A stretch of 64,000 nt of DNA. Origin: Streptomyces sp. NBC_00154 (GTDB taxonomy: Bacteria > Actinomycetota > Actinomycetes > Streptomycetales > Streptomycetaceae). Within the stretch, counting starts at the first letter, position 1; the number at the start of each line of letters is the position of its first letter. Of this stretch, positions 44,000 to 53,509 are shown piece by piece. The stretch covers positions 1,742,501 through 1,806,500 of the forward strand of contig NZ_JAPEMI010000001.1 of assembly GCF_026342835.1 (NCBI RefSeq), read 5' to 3'. Under the pieces are notes generated by a model. It was not told where the DNA came from. It made no database searches and saw nothing but the letters and a program-made list of their open reading frames with translations. A program made the translations under genes and the position numbers.

Positions 44000-46078
44000 C
44001 TACGCGGTCAGCTCCTGGTGCAGGGCCTCACGGAGCCTGGCGGCCCGCTCCGCGACCTCCGCCGGGCCCAGCTCGACCGCACGCGCGCACCAGCGCTGCC
44101 CCTCGGTGAGCTCGCCGCGGCGGGCAGCGAGCAGGGCCAGCCGCAGCGCGGCCCGGCCGTGGCCGTCGTTGGCGGCGCGGCTCCACCACAGGGCGGCCTC
44201 GCGCTCGCTGCCCTCACGGGCGAGGAGCAGCCCCAGATTGAAGGCACCGTTGCGGCTGCCCGACTCGGCGGCCTCGCGGTACCAGCGCGCGGCGCTCTCC
44301 AGATCACCGCGGGCGGCGGCGAGCATGCCGACGCGCACCTGGGCGCGGCGGTGCCCCTGCTCGGCGGCCCGCTCGTACCAGGCCTCGCACTCGGTCTTCT
44401 CCGGCATCGGCTCACCGAGCCCGGGCGGTCCCGGCGGCGGCTGCCGCGAGTCCAGCACCCCGGCCAGCCGGAAGGCCGCCTCGGCACTGCCGCCACCCGC
44501 GGCGCAGCGCAGATGGCGTTCGGCCTCCTGCTCCTCGCCGTGGTGCAGCAGGGCCATGCCGACCTGCAGCGCGGCCTCGGTGTGCCCGGCGGCCGCGGCC
44601 CTCTCGTACCAGCTCAGAGCTGCCCGGTCCTCGTCGCGCCCGGCGTGCAGAATACCGAGGTTGAAGGCGGCGTCGACGCTGCCCGCCTCGGCGGCCTTGG
44701 AGAACCAGGGCTGCGCGCCGGTCGCGTCGCCCGCCTGGAGCAGCAGCACGGCCAGGGCGTTGGCGGCCTCGCGGTGACCGGCGTAGGCGGCACGGCGGTA
44801 CCACTGCTCGGCCTGCGGTGTACGGTCCTGGGCGGCACAGAGCAGCCCCAGGTTGTACGCGCCGTTGACGTCGCCCGCGTCCATGGCGGCGCGGTACCAG
44901 CGCTCGGCGGTCTGCTGCTCGCCGCGGGCGGCGTGCAGGGCGCCCAGAGCGTTGGCCGCGTTGCCGTCGCCCTCCTGGGCGGCGCGCAGCCACCACACGG
45001 CCGCGCTCTCCTCGTCGCCTGCGTCGCGCAGCAGGAAGCCGAGCGCGCAGGCCGCCCGGGCCTCGCCGCCCTTGGCGGAGGTGAGGTACCAGCGGCCGGC
45101 CTCCTTGAGCTCGCCGCGCTGTTCCAAAATGGCGCCGAGATGCAGGGCGGCGCGGCGGTGACCGCGCGCGGCGGCCTGCCGGTACCACTGCTCGGCCTCA
45201 TCGATGCGCCCGGCGGCGGGACCCGCCACGGGTCCGTCGTCCTTGCGCCCGCCCGCACGGCCCTCCTTGCGCGCACCGGTTCCGGTTCCGGTGCCGTCGG
45301 CGGCGCCACTGCGCGCAGGCAGGCCCGCCCCCAGCCCGGCGTCCGCCCCCGGGCGGCCGAACGCGTCGTGCGGGTCGTCGGCAGCCTTGCTCTCCAGGGT
45401 GCGTGCCAGGCGGTACGCGGCCTCTCGGTGCCCCTGCTCGGCGGCGGCGCGCAGCCAGCGCTCGGCGCCGACGTCGCTGCGGTGTTCCAGCAGGTCGGCG
45501 AGCGCGTACGCGCCCAGCGCATGGCCCTGCTCGGCGGACTGGCGCAGCCAGTACTCGGCGCCCGGCTCGTCGCCACGCTCGCGGTAGTGGCGGCCCAGCG
45601 CGTGGGCCGCGGCGGCGGAACCGGCGACGGCGGCGATACGCCACCAGCCGGCCGCCTCGTCGGCGTAGCCGCGCTGGTGCAGGAGGACGCCCAGATTGTT
45701 GGCGGCAGCCCGGTCGCCGTCGGCGGTGGCCGCACGCAGATAGGGCTCGGCGCCGTTCAGATCGCCTCGGCGCAGCAGCAGCGCACCGAGGACGCTCATC
45801 GATGCGGTGTCTCCGGCGTCGGCGGCACGACGGTGCCGCGCCTCGCTCTCGGCGGTCTCCGTGCTCTCGGTGTTCTCGATGCCCTGAGTGCTCTCGGCGC
45901 TGCAGGACGGCTCCGCGCCCCCGGCGGTCCCACCGTCCTCGAAGGCCTGGACGGCCTCGGCGTCATCCGTGACATGGGCGGCAAAAGCCGCATCTGCCGT
46001 GTTTCCCATCCCATGGACGCGCCGCTGCACAAACCGCCCTGTCTCCAACAGAGTTGCCCTGTCCCCCATAAATACCAT
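44000..46078 (-). CDS. Sel1/TPR-repeat protein
   Basis: A 692-aa soluble protein. After an N-terminal 90 residues rich in Glu/Thr it is almost entirely Sel1-like repeats of about 36 residues. Recurring units have the form A-x-x-LG-x-L-x-x-x-RG-(8)-A-x-x-W-(Y/L)-R-x-A-A-x-x-G, for example AEQWYRRAAYAGHREAANAL. A low-complexity Gly/Ala/Arg insert (about residues 245-290) interrupts them. Such proteins are scaffolds for protein complexes. The partner is unknown. It lies between two identical initiator tRNA genes. Confidence 0.85.
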   Translation of the reverse strand: MVFMGDRATLLETGRFVQRRVHGMGNTADAAFAAHVTDDAEAVQAFEDGGTAGGAEPSCSAESTQGIENTESTETAESEARHRRAADAGDTASMSVLGALLLRRGDLNGAEPYLRAATADGDRAAANNLGVLLHQRGYADEAAGWWRIAAVAGSAAAAHALGRHYRERGDEPGAEYWLRQSAEQGHALGAYALADLLEHRSDVGAERWLRAAAEQGHREAAYRLARTLESKAADDPHDAFGRPGADAGLGAGLPARSGAADGTGTGTGARKEGRAGGRKDDGPVAGPAAGRIDEAEQWYRQAAARGHRRAALHLGAILEQRGELKEAGRWYLTSAKGGEARAACALGFLLRDAGDEESAAVWWLRAAQEGDGNAANALGALHAARGEQQTAERWYRAAMDAGDVNGAYNLGLLCAAQDRTPQAEQWYRRAAYAGHREAANALAVLLLQAGDATGAQPWFSKAAEAGSVDAAFNLGILHAGRDEDRAALSWYERAAAAGHTEAALQVGMALLHHGEEQEAERHLRCAAGGGSAEAAFRLAGVLDSRQPPPGPPGLGEPMPEKTECEAWYERAAEQGHRRAQVRVGMLAAARGDLESAARWYREAAESGSRNGAFNLGLLLAREGSEREAALWWSRAANDGHGRAALRLALLAARRGELTEGQRWCARAVELGPAEVAERAARLREALHQELTA

Positions 46079-46248
46079 CGTCCCACCACCTGCAACCCGC
46101 GTACACCTGGTATCTCGCGGCCAGTGAGGTCACTTCAGCGTTTTGTCGACATGCCCACAGAGAGATAAGTCAAACACGTTCGGAGCCAACTCATGCCCCG
46201 CAAACCGCACTTCAGGCCCTTTGTGCGAGAAAGTCTCCGCAACACGAC

Positions 46249-46282
46249 GAAGACCCGGATCCTCGAAAGGATCCGGGTCTTC
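46249..46282. terminator. hairpin after tRNA-fMet 2
   Basis: A perfect 14-bp stem (gaagacccggatcc with ggatccgggtcttc) with the same tcgaaa loop and ggatcc core as the hairpin beside copy 1. Confidence 0.8.
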
Positions 46283-46292
46283 ATCTTTTCAG

Positions 46293-46366
46293 TAGCGGGG
46301 ACAGGATTTGAACCTGCGACCTCTGGGTTATGAGCCCAGCGAGCTACCGAGCTGCTCCACCCCGCG
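46293..46366 (-). tRNA. initiator tRNA-Met (CAT), copy 2
   Basis: Same 74 nt as copy 1, in the same orientation. The identity runs a few bases beyond the gene on both sides, then the flanks differ. Confidence 0.95.
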
Positions 46367-46430
46367 TCGTTGTGTTCAAACCGTACCACGATGCGAGGGT
46401 GGTGCTTTACCCGTTGCTACCGGCCGCCGC

Positions 46431-49304
46431 TCAGCTGCGCTTCTCCGTCTTGGGCTGGGCCGCAGCCGCACGCCGCAGCGCGTCCTCCAGATCCGCCTGG
46501 GCCTTGCCGTAGGCGGTCCAGTCCTGCTTCTTCAGGGCTGCCTCGCCTTCGGTGTAGGCCTTCTGCGCATCCGCGATCGCCCGCTTCAGTGCGGCGTCAC
46601 CGGTGGCCGGTGGCTTCGTGCCCGGTGGCCGGGTGGTCTCCGCCGGCGGCTGGCTGGTGCCGGTGTCCTCCACTCCGAAGACCGCGTTGAGTGCCTCCCC
46701 GAGGCTGTTCTCGAAGACGGTCTTCGAACCGTACGAGGCGGCGACCTTGCGCAGCAGCGGATAGTTCTGCGTGCCACCGCGCGTGTACACCGGCTCGACG
46801 TACAGGAAGCCGCCGTCGAGCGGCACGGTCAGCAGGTTGCCGTACTCGATGTCGGAGTCGGTGCCCTTGAGATTCCTCACGAACTCGGCGACATCGTCGT
46901 TGCCGTTGAGCTCGCTCTGTACCTGGCCGGGTCCCTTCACCGTCGTGGTGACTCTCAACAGCCTTATCGTGCCGTAGTCCTTGCTGGCCGCATCCGCGTC
47001 CACTGCCATGAACGCCCCGAGGTCGGGCCGCCCCTTCGGAGTGAAGGTGGTGGTCAGCGAGAACTTCTGAGCCGTCTGGTCCGGCATCTTTATGCTCAGG
47101 TAGTACGGCGGGACGGCGCCGGACTCCTTGTTGGTCGGGTCGTCCGGGACCTGCCACGCGTCACTGCCGCTGTAGAACTGTGCGGGGTTGGTGACGTGGT
47201 AGCGGGTGAGCAGCTCGCGCTGCACCTTGAACAGGTCCTGCGGGTACCGCAGGTGGTCCATCAGGTCCTTGGGGATGTCGGCCCGCGGCTCCACCGTCCC
47301 CGGGAACGCCTTGCGCCAGGTCTTGAGGACCGGGTCCTTGGTGTCCCACTCGTACAGCTTGACCTTGCCGTCGTACGCGTCGACGGTGGCCTTCACCGAG
47401 TTGCGGATGTAGTTGACCTGGTTCTGCTGGGCGACGACCGCACGCTGGTTGGTGGTGAGCGAGTCGGCCGTGGTGTCACCGAGCGTCGTACGCGAGGCGT
47501 ACGGGTACCCGTTGGTGGTGGTGTACGCGTCGACGACCCACTGGATGCGGTGGTTCACCACGGCCGGATAGGCGTCGCCGTCGATGGTCAGCCACGGGGC
47601 GACCGCCTCGACGCGCTCCTTGGGCGTGCGGTTGTAGAGAATCCGCGAACCGTTGCCGATGGCCCCCGAGTAGAGGATCTGCGGCTCGCTGAACGACACC
47701 GCGTACGCGGCGCGGTTGAAGGCGCTGCCGAGACTGACCCCGCTGTTGCCCTCGTAGCTGGTGGTCTTCTCGCCGTCCTCCTCGTAGTCGAGCTCCTTCT
47801 GGGGCCCGCCGACGATGGAGTACTGCTCGGTCTTCTCGCCGTAGTAGATCTGCTGCTCGTACGAGCCGAGCTGGCCGGTGGTCGGCAGACCGGACTCGGT
47901 GAAGTCCGGGGAGCCCTTCGGGTTCGTGCCCGTCGTGGTGCCCCGGGCGGCAATGGCACCGTAGCCGTGGGTGTACGTGAAGTGGTCGTTGATCCAGTTG
48001 CGCTTGGGGATGCCCTCCAGATTGAGCTCGCGCAGACCGATGACCGTGTCCTGGTCCTTGCCGGCGGCGTCCTTGTAGCGGTCGACGTCCAGCGTCTTGG
48101 GGAACTGGTAGTAGTTCCTCTTCTGCTGGAGCTGCTGGAAGGCCGGGGAGACGACGTTGGGGTCCATCACCCGGTAGCTCGCCGCTTCGTCCGCGCTGGC
48201 ACGGAGCTTCGCGTCGTCGGTCGTGGTGCTCTTGCCCGTGTAGTCGTTCACCTGGGCGTCATCGATGTCGTACGCGTCACGCGTCGCCTCGATGTTCTTC
48301 CGGATGAACGGGGCTTCCTTGGCCTGCTCGTTCGGCTGGACCTGGAACTTCTGCACGATCGCCGGGTACAGCCCGCCGATCAGGATCGCGGAGAGCACCA
48401 TCAGGCCGAAACCGATCACCGGGAGCTGCCAGGTGCGGCGCCACAGCGTCGCGAAGAACAGCACGGCGCAGATCGCGGCGATGCAGAACAGGATCGTCTT
48501 CGCCGGCAGGTAGGCGTTGGCATCGACGTAGCGCAGGCCCGTCCAGTTGTCCGTCGCCTTGAAGTCACTGGACTTCACGGCGAGGCCGTACCGGTCGAGC
48601 CAGTACGCCACGGCCTTCAGCGAGACGAAGACGCCGAGCAGCACCGACAGGTGGCCGGTGGCCGCGCCGGTCGCCCGCGCGCCGGGGCTGGTGATGCGGA
48701 GCCCGCCGTACAGGTAGTGGGTCAGGGCGGCGGCGATCAGCGAGAGCACCGTGGCCGCGAAGCCGAAGCCCAGCAGGAAGCGGTACCACGGCAGGTCGAA
48801 GGCGTAGAAGGACACGTCCAGGTGGAACTGGGGGTCCTTCTGCCCGAACGACACGCCGTTCACGTACATCAGCCACGTACGCCACTGGCCCGAGGCGGAC
48901 GCTCCGGCGATCAGCCCGACGAGCGCGGTGATCGCGAGCAGCACCCACCTCTTGTACGGGGCCACACTCATCCGGTAGCGGTCCAGGCTCTGCTGCTCCA
49001 TCGACATCGCGCTCAGCGGCGGCCGGAGCCGGTGCGCGAGCCAGATGTTCACGCCGACGGCGATCGCCATCAGCAGTCCGAAGACGAGGAACAGCCCGAT
49101 CTTGGTCCACAGGGTGGTGGTGAAGACGGACGAATACGCGACCGACCGGTACCAGAGCCAGTCCGTCCAGAACCCGGCGAACATGACGAACACCATGGCG
49201 AGAATCGCCAGGACGCCCAGTGTCATGAGCAGGGTACGGGCGCGCCGGGACGGGCGGCCGACTCTGATCCGTGGCCCGGTCGGGCTCCCGCCGCGGTCCG
49301 GCAT
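46431..49304 (-). CDS. UPF0182-family large membrane protein
   Basis: About 957 aa from the ATG at 49304 ([16 protein letters not shown]). A TTG at 49316 is another possible start. Seven or so membrane spans lie in the first 350 residues. A large extracytoplasmic domain of about 500 residues follows (contains [20 protein letters not shown], a family hallmark). The C-terminal 70 residues are Pro/Thr-rich and then helical. The function of UPF0182 is unknown. The gene is conserved across actinobacteria next to the PPA1309 and YlbL-type genes, as here. Confidence 0.9.
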   Translation of the reverse strand: MPDRGGSPTGPRIRVGRPSRRARTLLMTLGVLAILAMVFVMFAGFWTDWLWYRSVAYSSVFTTTLWTKIGLFLVFGLLMAIAVGVNIWLAHRLRPPLSAMSMEQQSLDRYRMSVAPYKRWVLLAITALVGLIAGASASGQWRTWLMYVNGVSFGQKDPQFHLDVSFYAFDLPWYRFLLGFGFAATVLSLIAAALTHYLYGGLRITSPGARATGAATGHLSVLLGVFVSLKAVAYWLDRYGLAVKSSDFKATDNWTGLRYVDANAYLPAKTILFCIAAICAVLFFATLWRRTWQLPVIGFGLMVLSAILIGGLYPAIVQKFQVQPNEQAKEAPFIRKNIEATRDAYDIDDAQVNDYTGKSTTTDDAKLRASADEAASYRVMDPNVVSPAFQQLQQKRNYYQFPKTLDVDRYKDAAGKDQDTVIGLRELNLEGIPKRNWINDHFTYTHGYGAIAARGTTTGTNPKGSPDFTESGLPTTGQLGSYEQQIYYGEKTEQYSIVGGPQKELDYEEDGEKTTSYEGNSGVSLGSAFNRAAYAVSFSEPQILYSGAIGNGSRILYNRTPKERVEAVAPWLTIDGDAYPAVVNHRIQWVVDAYTTTNGYPYASRTTLGDTTADSLTTNQRAVVAQQNQVNYIRNSVKATVDAYDGKVKLYEWDTKDPVLKTWRKAFPGTVEPRADIPKDLMDHLRYPQDLFKVQRELLTRYHVTNPAQFYSGSDAWQVPDDPTNKESGAVPPYYLSIKMPDQTAQKFSLTTTFTPKGRPDLGAFMAVDADAASKDYGTIRLLRVTTTVKGPGQVQSELNGNDDVAEFVRNLKGTDSDIEYGNLLTVPLDGGFLYVEPVYTRGGTQNYPLLRKVAASYGSKTVFENSLGEALNAVFGVEDTGTSQPPAETTRPPGTKPPATGDAALKRAIADAQKAYTEGEAALKKQDWTAYGKAQADLEDALRRAAAAQPKTEKRS

Positions 49305-49431
49305 CTGGAAAGCCAACGTGCGCCCCTCGAAGTTCGCGGTCGTGTGAAGCAGGCCCAGCGATCGTAGAGCCCACCTATGCAACTTACTGAGGCTTTACCT
49401 AGTTCCCGTTCCCGGGGCGGAAGGAGGGAGG

Positions 49432-50001
49432 ATGTTGAGCATGTCCAACGTTTCCCCCTCAGGCCCCCCGATGGCCGCGAGCCCCCTCACTGTCGCCGTG
49501 CTCGAGATCGACGAGTACGCCTCCGGCCTCGGCTGGGACCAGCCGGCCCGGCTCTTCGCGCTCGTCGATACCGCCAAGCTGCGGGTCCAGGAGCCCGGTC
49601 TCGCCGCCCAGCTCGGTCTCGACAGCTCCGATTCGACCACCGCCGCACTCACCCCCATCGAGCAGGAGGAGCTTCCCCCCGGAAAGGCGCTGGACGAGTT
49701 CCTCGCCACGATCGCCTGGCCCGACGCGGTCGCCGGCTGCGCCATGACGGTGGAGCGCCTGATGCTGCCGCCGTCCGCCGAGTCCTCCGTACCGGAGGGG
49801 CTCAGTGACGCCCAGCTGACCAAGTGGGTCGCCAAGCACCCCGACCGGCAGGAGGTGCGGATGACCGTGGCCGTCCTGCGCAACGGTGCGCGGGAGTCGG
49901 CCGTACGGCTCCGGGAGAAGGACTCCCCGACCGAGGTGCTGACCGGCGCCGGCCTGGTGCCGGGGCTGGCCGAGGCGCTGGCCGCCACGTTCGAGTCCTG
50001 A
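49432..50001 (+). CDS. PPA1309-like conserved protein
   Basis: A 189-aa soluble protein divergent from the UPF0182 gene. AAGGAGG lies 4 nt before the ATG at 49432. The ATG at 49441 is also possible. The sequence (VAVLEIDEYASGLGWDQP, IAWPDAVAGCAMTVERLMLP) matches the PPA1309 family, conserved in this position in actinobacteria. No catalytic motif is visible and the role is unknown. Confidence 0.85.
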   Translation: MLSMSNVSPSGPPMAASPLTVAVLEIDEYASGLGWDQPARLFALVDTAKLRVQEPGLAAQLGLDSSDSTTAALTPIEQEELPPGKALDEFLATIAWPDAVAGCAMTVERLMLPPSAESSVPEGLSDAQLTKWVAKHPDRQEVRMTVAVLRNGARESAVRLREKDSPTEVLTGAGLVPGLAEALAATFES

Positions 50002-50046
50002 CCGCAGCGGGCGGTACCGCCCGCTCCCCCGCCAAGGGCGGCGCGG

Positions 50047-51135
50047 TCAGCCTGCCGAGCAGCTCGGCAGGCCGGCCGTGTCGCCCGCGCGGATCTTCTC
50101 CAGCGACTTCTTCGCGTCGTCGATCGTCTTCACCTTGACCAGGGTGAGCCCGCTGGGGGTGTCGGAGGCGGCGGCCTTGCAGTTGTCGCCCGGCGTCAGG
50201 AAGTACCTGGCGCCCGCGTCGCGCGCGCCGACCAGCTTCATGTTGATGCCGCCGATCGGGCCGACCTTGCCCTGGTCGTCGATGGTGCCGGTGCCCGCGA
50301 TGAACTTGCCGCCGGTCAGCTGACCGGGCGTGAGCTTGTCGACGATGCCCAGGGAGAACATCAGGCCCGCGCTCGGGCCGCCGACATCGGCGAGCTTGAT
50401 GTCGATCTCGAACGGGAACGTGTGGTCCGTCCCGGCCTGGATTCCGACGATCGCCCGGTTCTCCTTGGGTGCCTTCTTCGTCTTGATGGTGATCTTCTCG
50501 GTGCCCTCGGGCTGCTTGCCGGCCTTCTCGGCCGCTGCCGCCGTCTTGGCCGGGATCACCGTGAAGGTGACGTTCTCCCCCGGCTTGTGCTTGGTGACGA
50601 GCTTCGCGACGTCCTCGGGCTGCTTGACCGCCGTACCGTCGACCGCCTTGATCACATCACCGGCGTGCAGCTTGCCCTGCGCGGGGCTGTCCTTGATCAC
50701 CGTGGAGACCACGACGCGCGACGTCACCGGGATGCCCAGTTCGGTCAGGGCGGCGACCTTGGCGCTCTCCTGGGACTGGCTGAACTCCTCGGCGTTCTCC
50801 TGCGTCGACTGCTCCTCGGTCTGGCCACCCGGGTACAGCGTGTCGTGCGGAACGACCACGCCGTCGTGGGCCAGCCAGCCGTAGACGGCCTCTACGAGGT
50901 TCATGTTGTAGTCGGCGCCGGTGACCCTGACCGTCGTCATGTTGAGATTGCCGGACGTCTTGTACGTCGGATGCCCGGAGATCTGCAGGACCGGCTCGCC
51001 GTCGACCTTGCCGAGCGTGTTCACGGTCGGCCCGGGAGACATCTCCGAATACGGCACTGGGATCAGCACGCCTGCGCAGAGCAGCGCGATGAGGATCAGC
51101 GTGGAGGCGAGCATCGTCGCGGTGCGGCGTGGCAT
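50047..51135 (-). CDS. YlbL-like protease: PDZ plus Lon-type domain
   Basis: A 362-aa membrane-anchored serine protease. An N-terminal anchor helix (residues 7-27) is followed by an extracytoplasmic region, a PDZ domain (about 130-200, GKLHAGDVIKAVDGTAV) and a Lon-type catalytic domain. The catalytic Ser is in VGGPSAGLMFSLG. The Lys is in GINMKLVGARDAG. In Bacillus YlbL degrades the cell-division inhibitor YneA after DNA damage. The actinobacterial target is unknown. Confidence 0.9.
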   Translation of the reverse strand: MPRRTATMLASTLILIALLCAGVLIPVPYSEMSPGPTVNTLGKVDGEPVLQISGHPTYKTSGNLNMTTVRVTGADYNMNLVEAVYGWLAHDGVVVPHDTLYPGGQTEEQSTQENAEEFSQSQESAKVAALTELGIPVTSRVVVSTVIKDSPAQGKLHAGDVIKAVDGTAVKQPEDVAKLVTKHKPGENVTFTVIPAKTAAAAEKAGKQPEGTEKITIKTKKAPKENRAIVGIQAGTDHTFPFEIDIKLADVGGPSAGLMFSLGIVDKLTPGQLTGGKFIAGTGTIDDQGKVGPIGGINMKLVGARDAGARYFLTPGDNCKAAASDTPSGLTLVKVKTIDDAKKSLEKIRAGDTAGLPSCSAG

Positions 51136-51278
51136 GGAACGACAGTACGGGAAGGGTCTCTCAGTGCACCGCCGGGGCCGGTCCGTACGGGGCGGAGGGC
51201 CGGGCGTCGTGCTGTGCCGAGTGGCGGGGGTGTCGGCGCCGGGATGAGGATTGGCGACTGCGTACGTTCGGTGGTGCG

Positions 51279-51449
51279 TCAGGCAGCGTCGGAACCGGAG
51301 TCGGTTCTCTCCATCGCTTCACGGAACCGGGCATATCCGGCGAGTTCGGTGACATCACCGGTCGTGCGATTACGGGCGGCCCAGCTTCCCCATATCGCAG
51401 CACCGAGAGCAGCGAAAAGCGGAATCAGCAACCAGGCGAGTGCTGCCAT
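51279..51449 (-). CDS. 56-aa single-span membrane protein
   Basis: Starts MAALAWLLIPLFAALGAAIW from the ATG at 51449, with GGGAGG 6 nt upstream. One hydrophobic segment (residues 3-23) is followed by a basic turn (WAARNR) and a polar tail that ends SGSDAA. It lies upstream of the YlbL-like gene on the same strand, with moaE before it. The codon pattern is that of a real gene. The function is unknown. It could be a small partner of the neighbouring membrane protease. Confidence 0.75.
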   Translation of the reverse strand: MAALAWLLIPLFAALGAAIWGSWAARNRTTGDVTELAGYARFREAMERTDSGSDAA

Positions 51450-51576
51450 CACTACCTCCCCACGCCATGAGCGACCGCAACGAACCGATCAGCAGATTAG
51501 TCTTCTGCAGATCCAACGCTCACGGCAGGGGTGCGGTTACGCAAATCGGGGCGGATGTCGCCGGTCCGGTTTGCGC

Positions 51577-52038
<462 letters not shown>

Positions 52039-52176
52039 GGCGCCCATGGTGCCGCACGGCACCGACATCGCGGAATAGCGCTTTCCACCGGCGGGCCGCC
52101 GGCCACCTTGGAGCCTCCTACAGCCACCGCGGCGCCCGGCCCGGACCTGCCCGGACACACCGCGTCCGGACACGTC

Positions 52177-53319
52177 TCAGATGCGGCGGCGGGCCTTGCG
52201 GGCACGGCGGACCAGGGCGGCGGTGCCGAGCAGCGCCACGGTCGCACCGGCGGCGCCGGCCGCGGTGGCGTCCTTGCGGCCGAGCCTGCGCCCCGCGACG
52301 GTGTGGCGGCCCTCGACCTCTTCGAGGAGGGCGGCGAGCACTTCCTCGTTGGTCCACCCGGGACGCCAGCCGGCGTCGTGCAGACGGCTCACGCTGACCA
52401 CCCAGGGGTGCATCGTGTACGCGAGATCTCCCGCCGGAGACGGGGTGAGGCCGATCCGGTGCAGCCGGGCGGCGGCGCCGAGGGCGACCGCGGAGGGCAG
52501 TTCCATCCGGCGGACGCCACTGAGCTCCTCGACCTCCTGCTGTTCCAGCCAGCCGTCGCAGCCGACCGCGAACTCTCCGTCGATCTTCTCCAGCGCGGCG
52601 TACTCCAGGGCCGTGACCAGGTCGTCGACATGGCAGAACTGCCATGTGGGGCGCGATCCGGCGACGACCAGGAGGCGCGGCGACTCGAAGTAGCGGGTCA
52701 GCGCCGTGTCCGTACCGCCGACCAGGACAGTGGGGCGGACCACGGTCACATTGAGGCCGGGATGGGCGCGGGGTGCGCGACGCCCGAGCCGTTCGATCTC
52801 CAGGAGGTCGCCGACGCCGGTGGCCTCCGCCGTGGCACGCAGTTCGGCGTCCTCGGCGAGCGGGATGTCGTTGTCGGGAAGCGCCCCGTAGACCATCGCC
52901 GAGGTGCAGAGCACGACCCGGTGGACCCCGACGGCCGCGGCGGCCGTCAGCACGGTCTGGGTGCCGCGGACGTTGTACGCGGTACGGGCGGCGGGGTCGG
53001 TCTCCAGGTCGAGATCGAGTGCCAGATGGACGACGACGTCCGCGCCGCGCAGCTTCTCGGCAATGGCGGGATCCCGTACGTCGAGGATGTGCCAGATCGC
53101 CTCGGAGACCTCGCCGCGGCGCTCGTCGATGGCGATGACCTGCTTGATCTCCTCGGAAGCCGCGAGGCGCGCGGTGAGCAGCTCACCGACGCCGGTCGCG
53201 GCACCGGTGACCGCGACGACGGGGCCGCGGCTCTTGGAGCGGCTCTTCGAGGGTTTGCTCTCGGGCGAAAGGTCGGCCAGGTTTCGCGCTGCGCGAACCT
53301 GAGGATCTGGGGAACTCAC
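52177..53319 (-). CDS. extended SDR (NAD-epimerase-like) with C-terminal membrane anchor
   Basis: A 380-aa protein from the GTG at 53319. A Rossmann fold begins VVAVTGAATGVGELL (Gly-x2-Gly-x2-Gly). ADVVVHLALDLD and VVLCTSAMVYGALPD match extended SDRs. The usual Tyr-x3-Lys is not visible where expected (ATGVGDLLEIERL). The last 30 residues hold a hydrophobic stretch (GAAGATVALLGTAALV) and then basic residues, which looks like a tail anchor. The substrate is unknown and catalytic ability is uncertain. Confidence 0.8.
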   Translation of the reverse strand: MSSPDPQVRAARNLADLSPESKPSKSRSKSRGPVVAVTGAATGVGELLTARLAASEEIKQVIAIDERRGEVSEAIWHILDVRDPAIAEKLRGADVVVHLALDLDLETDPAARTAYNVRGTQTVLTAAAAVGVHRVVLCTSAMVYGALPDNDIPLAEDAELRATAEATGVGDLLEIERLGRRAPRAHPGLNVTVVRPTVLVGGTDTALTRYFESPRLLVVAGSRPTWQFCHVDDLVTALEYAALEKIDGEFAVGCDGWLEQQEVEELSGVRRMELPSAVALGAAARLHRIGLTPSPAGDLAYTMHPWVVSVSRLHDAGWRPGWTNEEVLAALLEEVEGRHTVAGRRLGRKDATAAGAAGATVALLGTAALVRRARKARRRI

Positions 53320-53509
53320 CGGGCGTCTCCAGCGGTTGTCTTCAGTACGTACCCGAATGACGCGTACGTACCAGGTGGCGTCCATCCTGCCGCAGGCCGG
53401 GAGTCGGCGGAGCACTGAGGCCCCGAGCGGGCTTGGTGTCTACGCTGGATGGTGATGTCGGGCAGTCGCCGTCGGTTCGAGCCGGCGGCCCTACGAGCCG
53501 AGGAAACCC

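Noticed and set aside
43803..46366. Possible integrated element between the two tRNA genes
   Set aside because: There is no integrase, excisionase or plasmid gene between them. The Sel1-repeat gene has ordinary base composition.
46308..49367. A 1019-codon open frame on the plus strand
   Set aside because: It is antisense to the UPF0182 gene, which has clear family features, and starts inside a tRNA.
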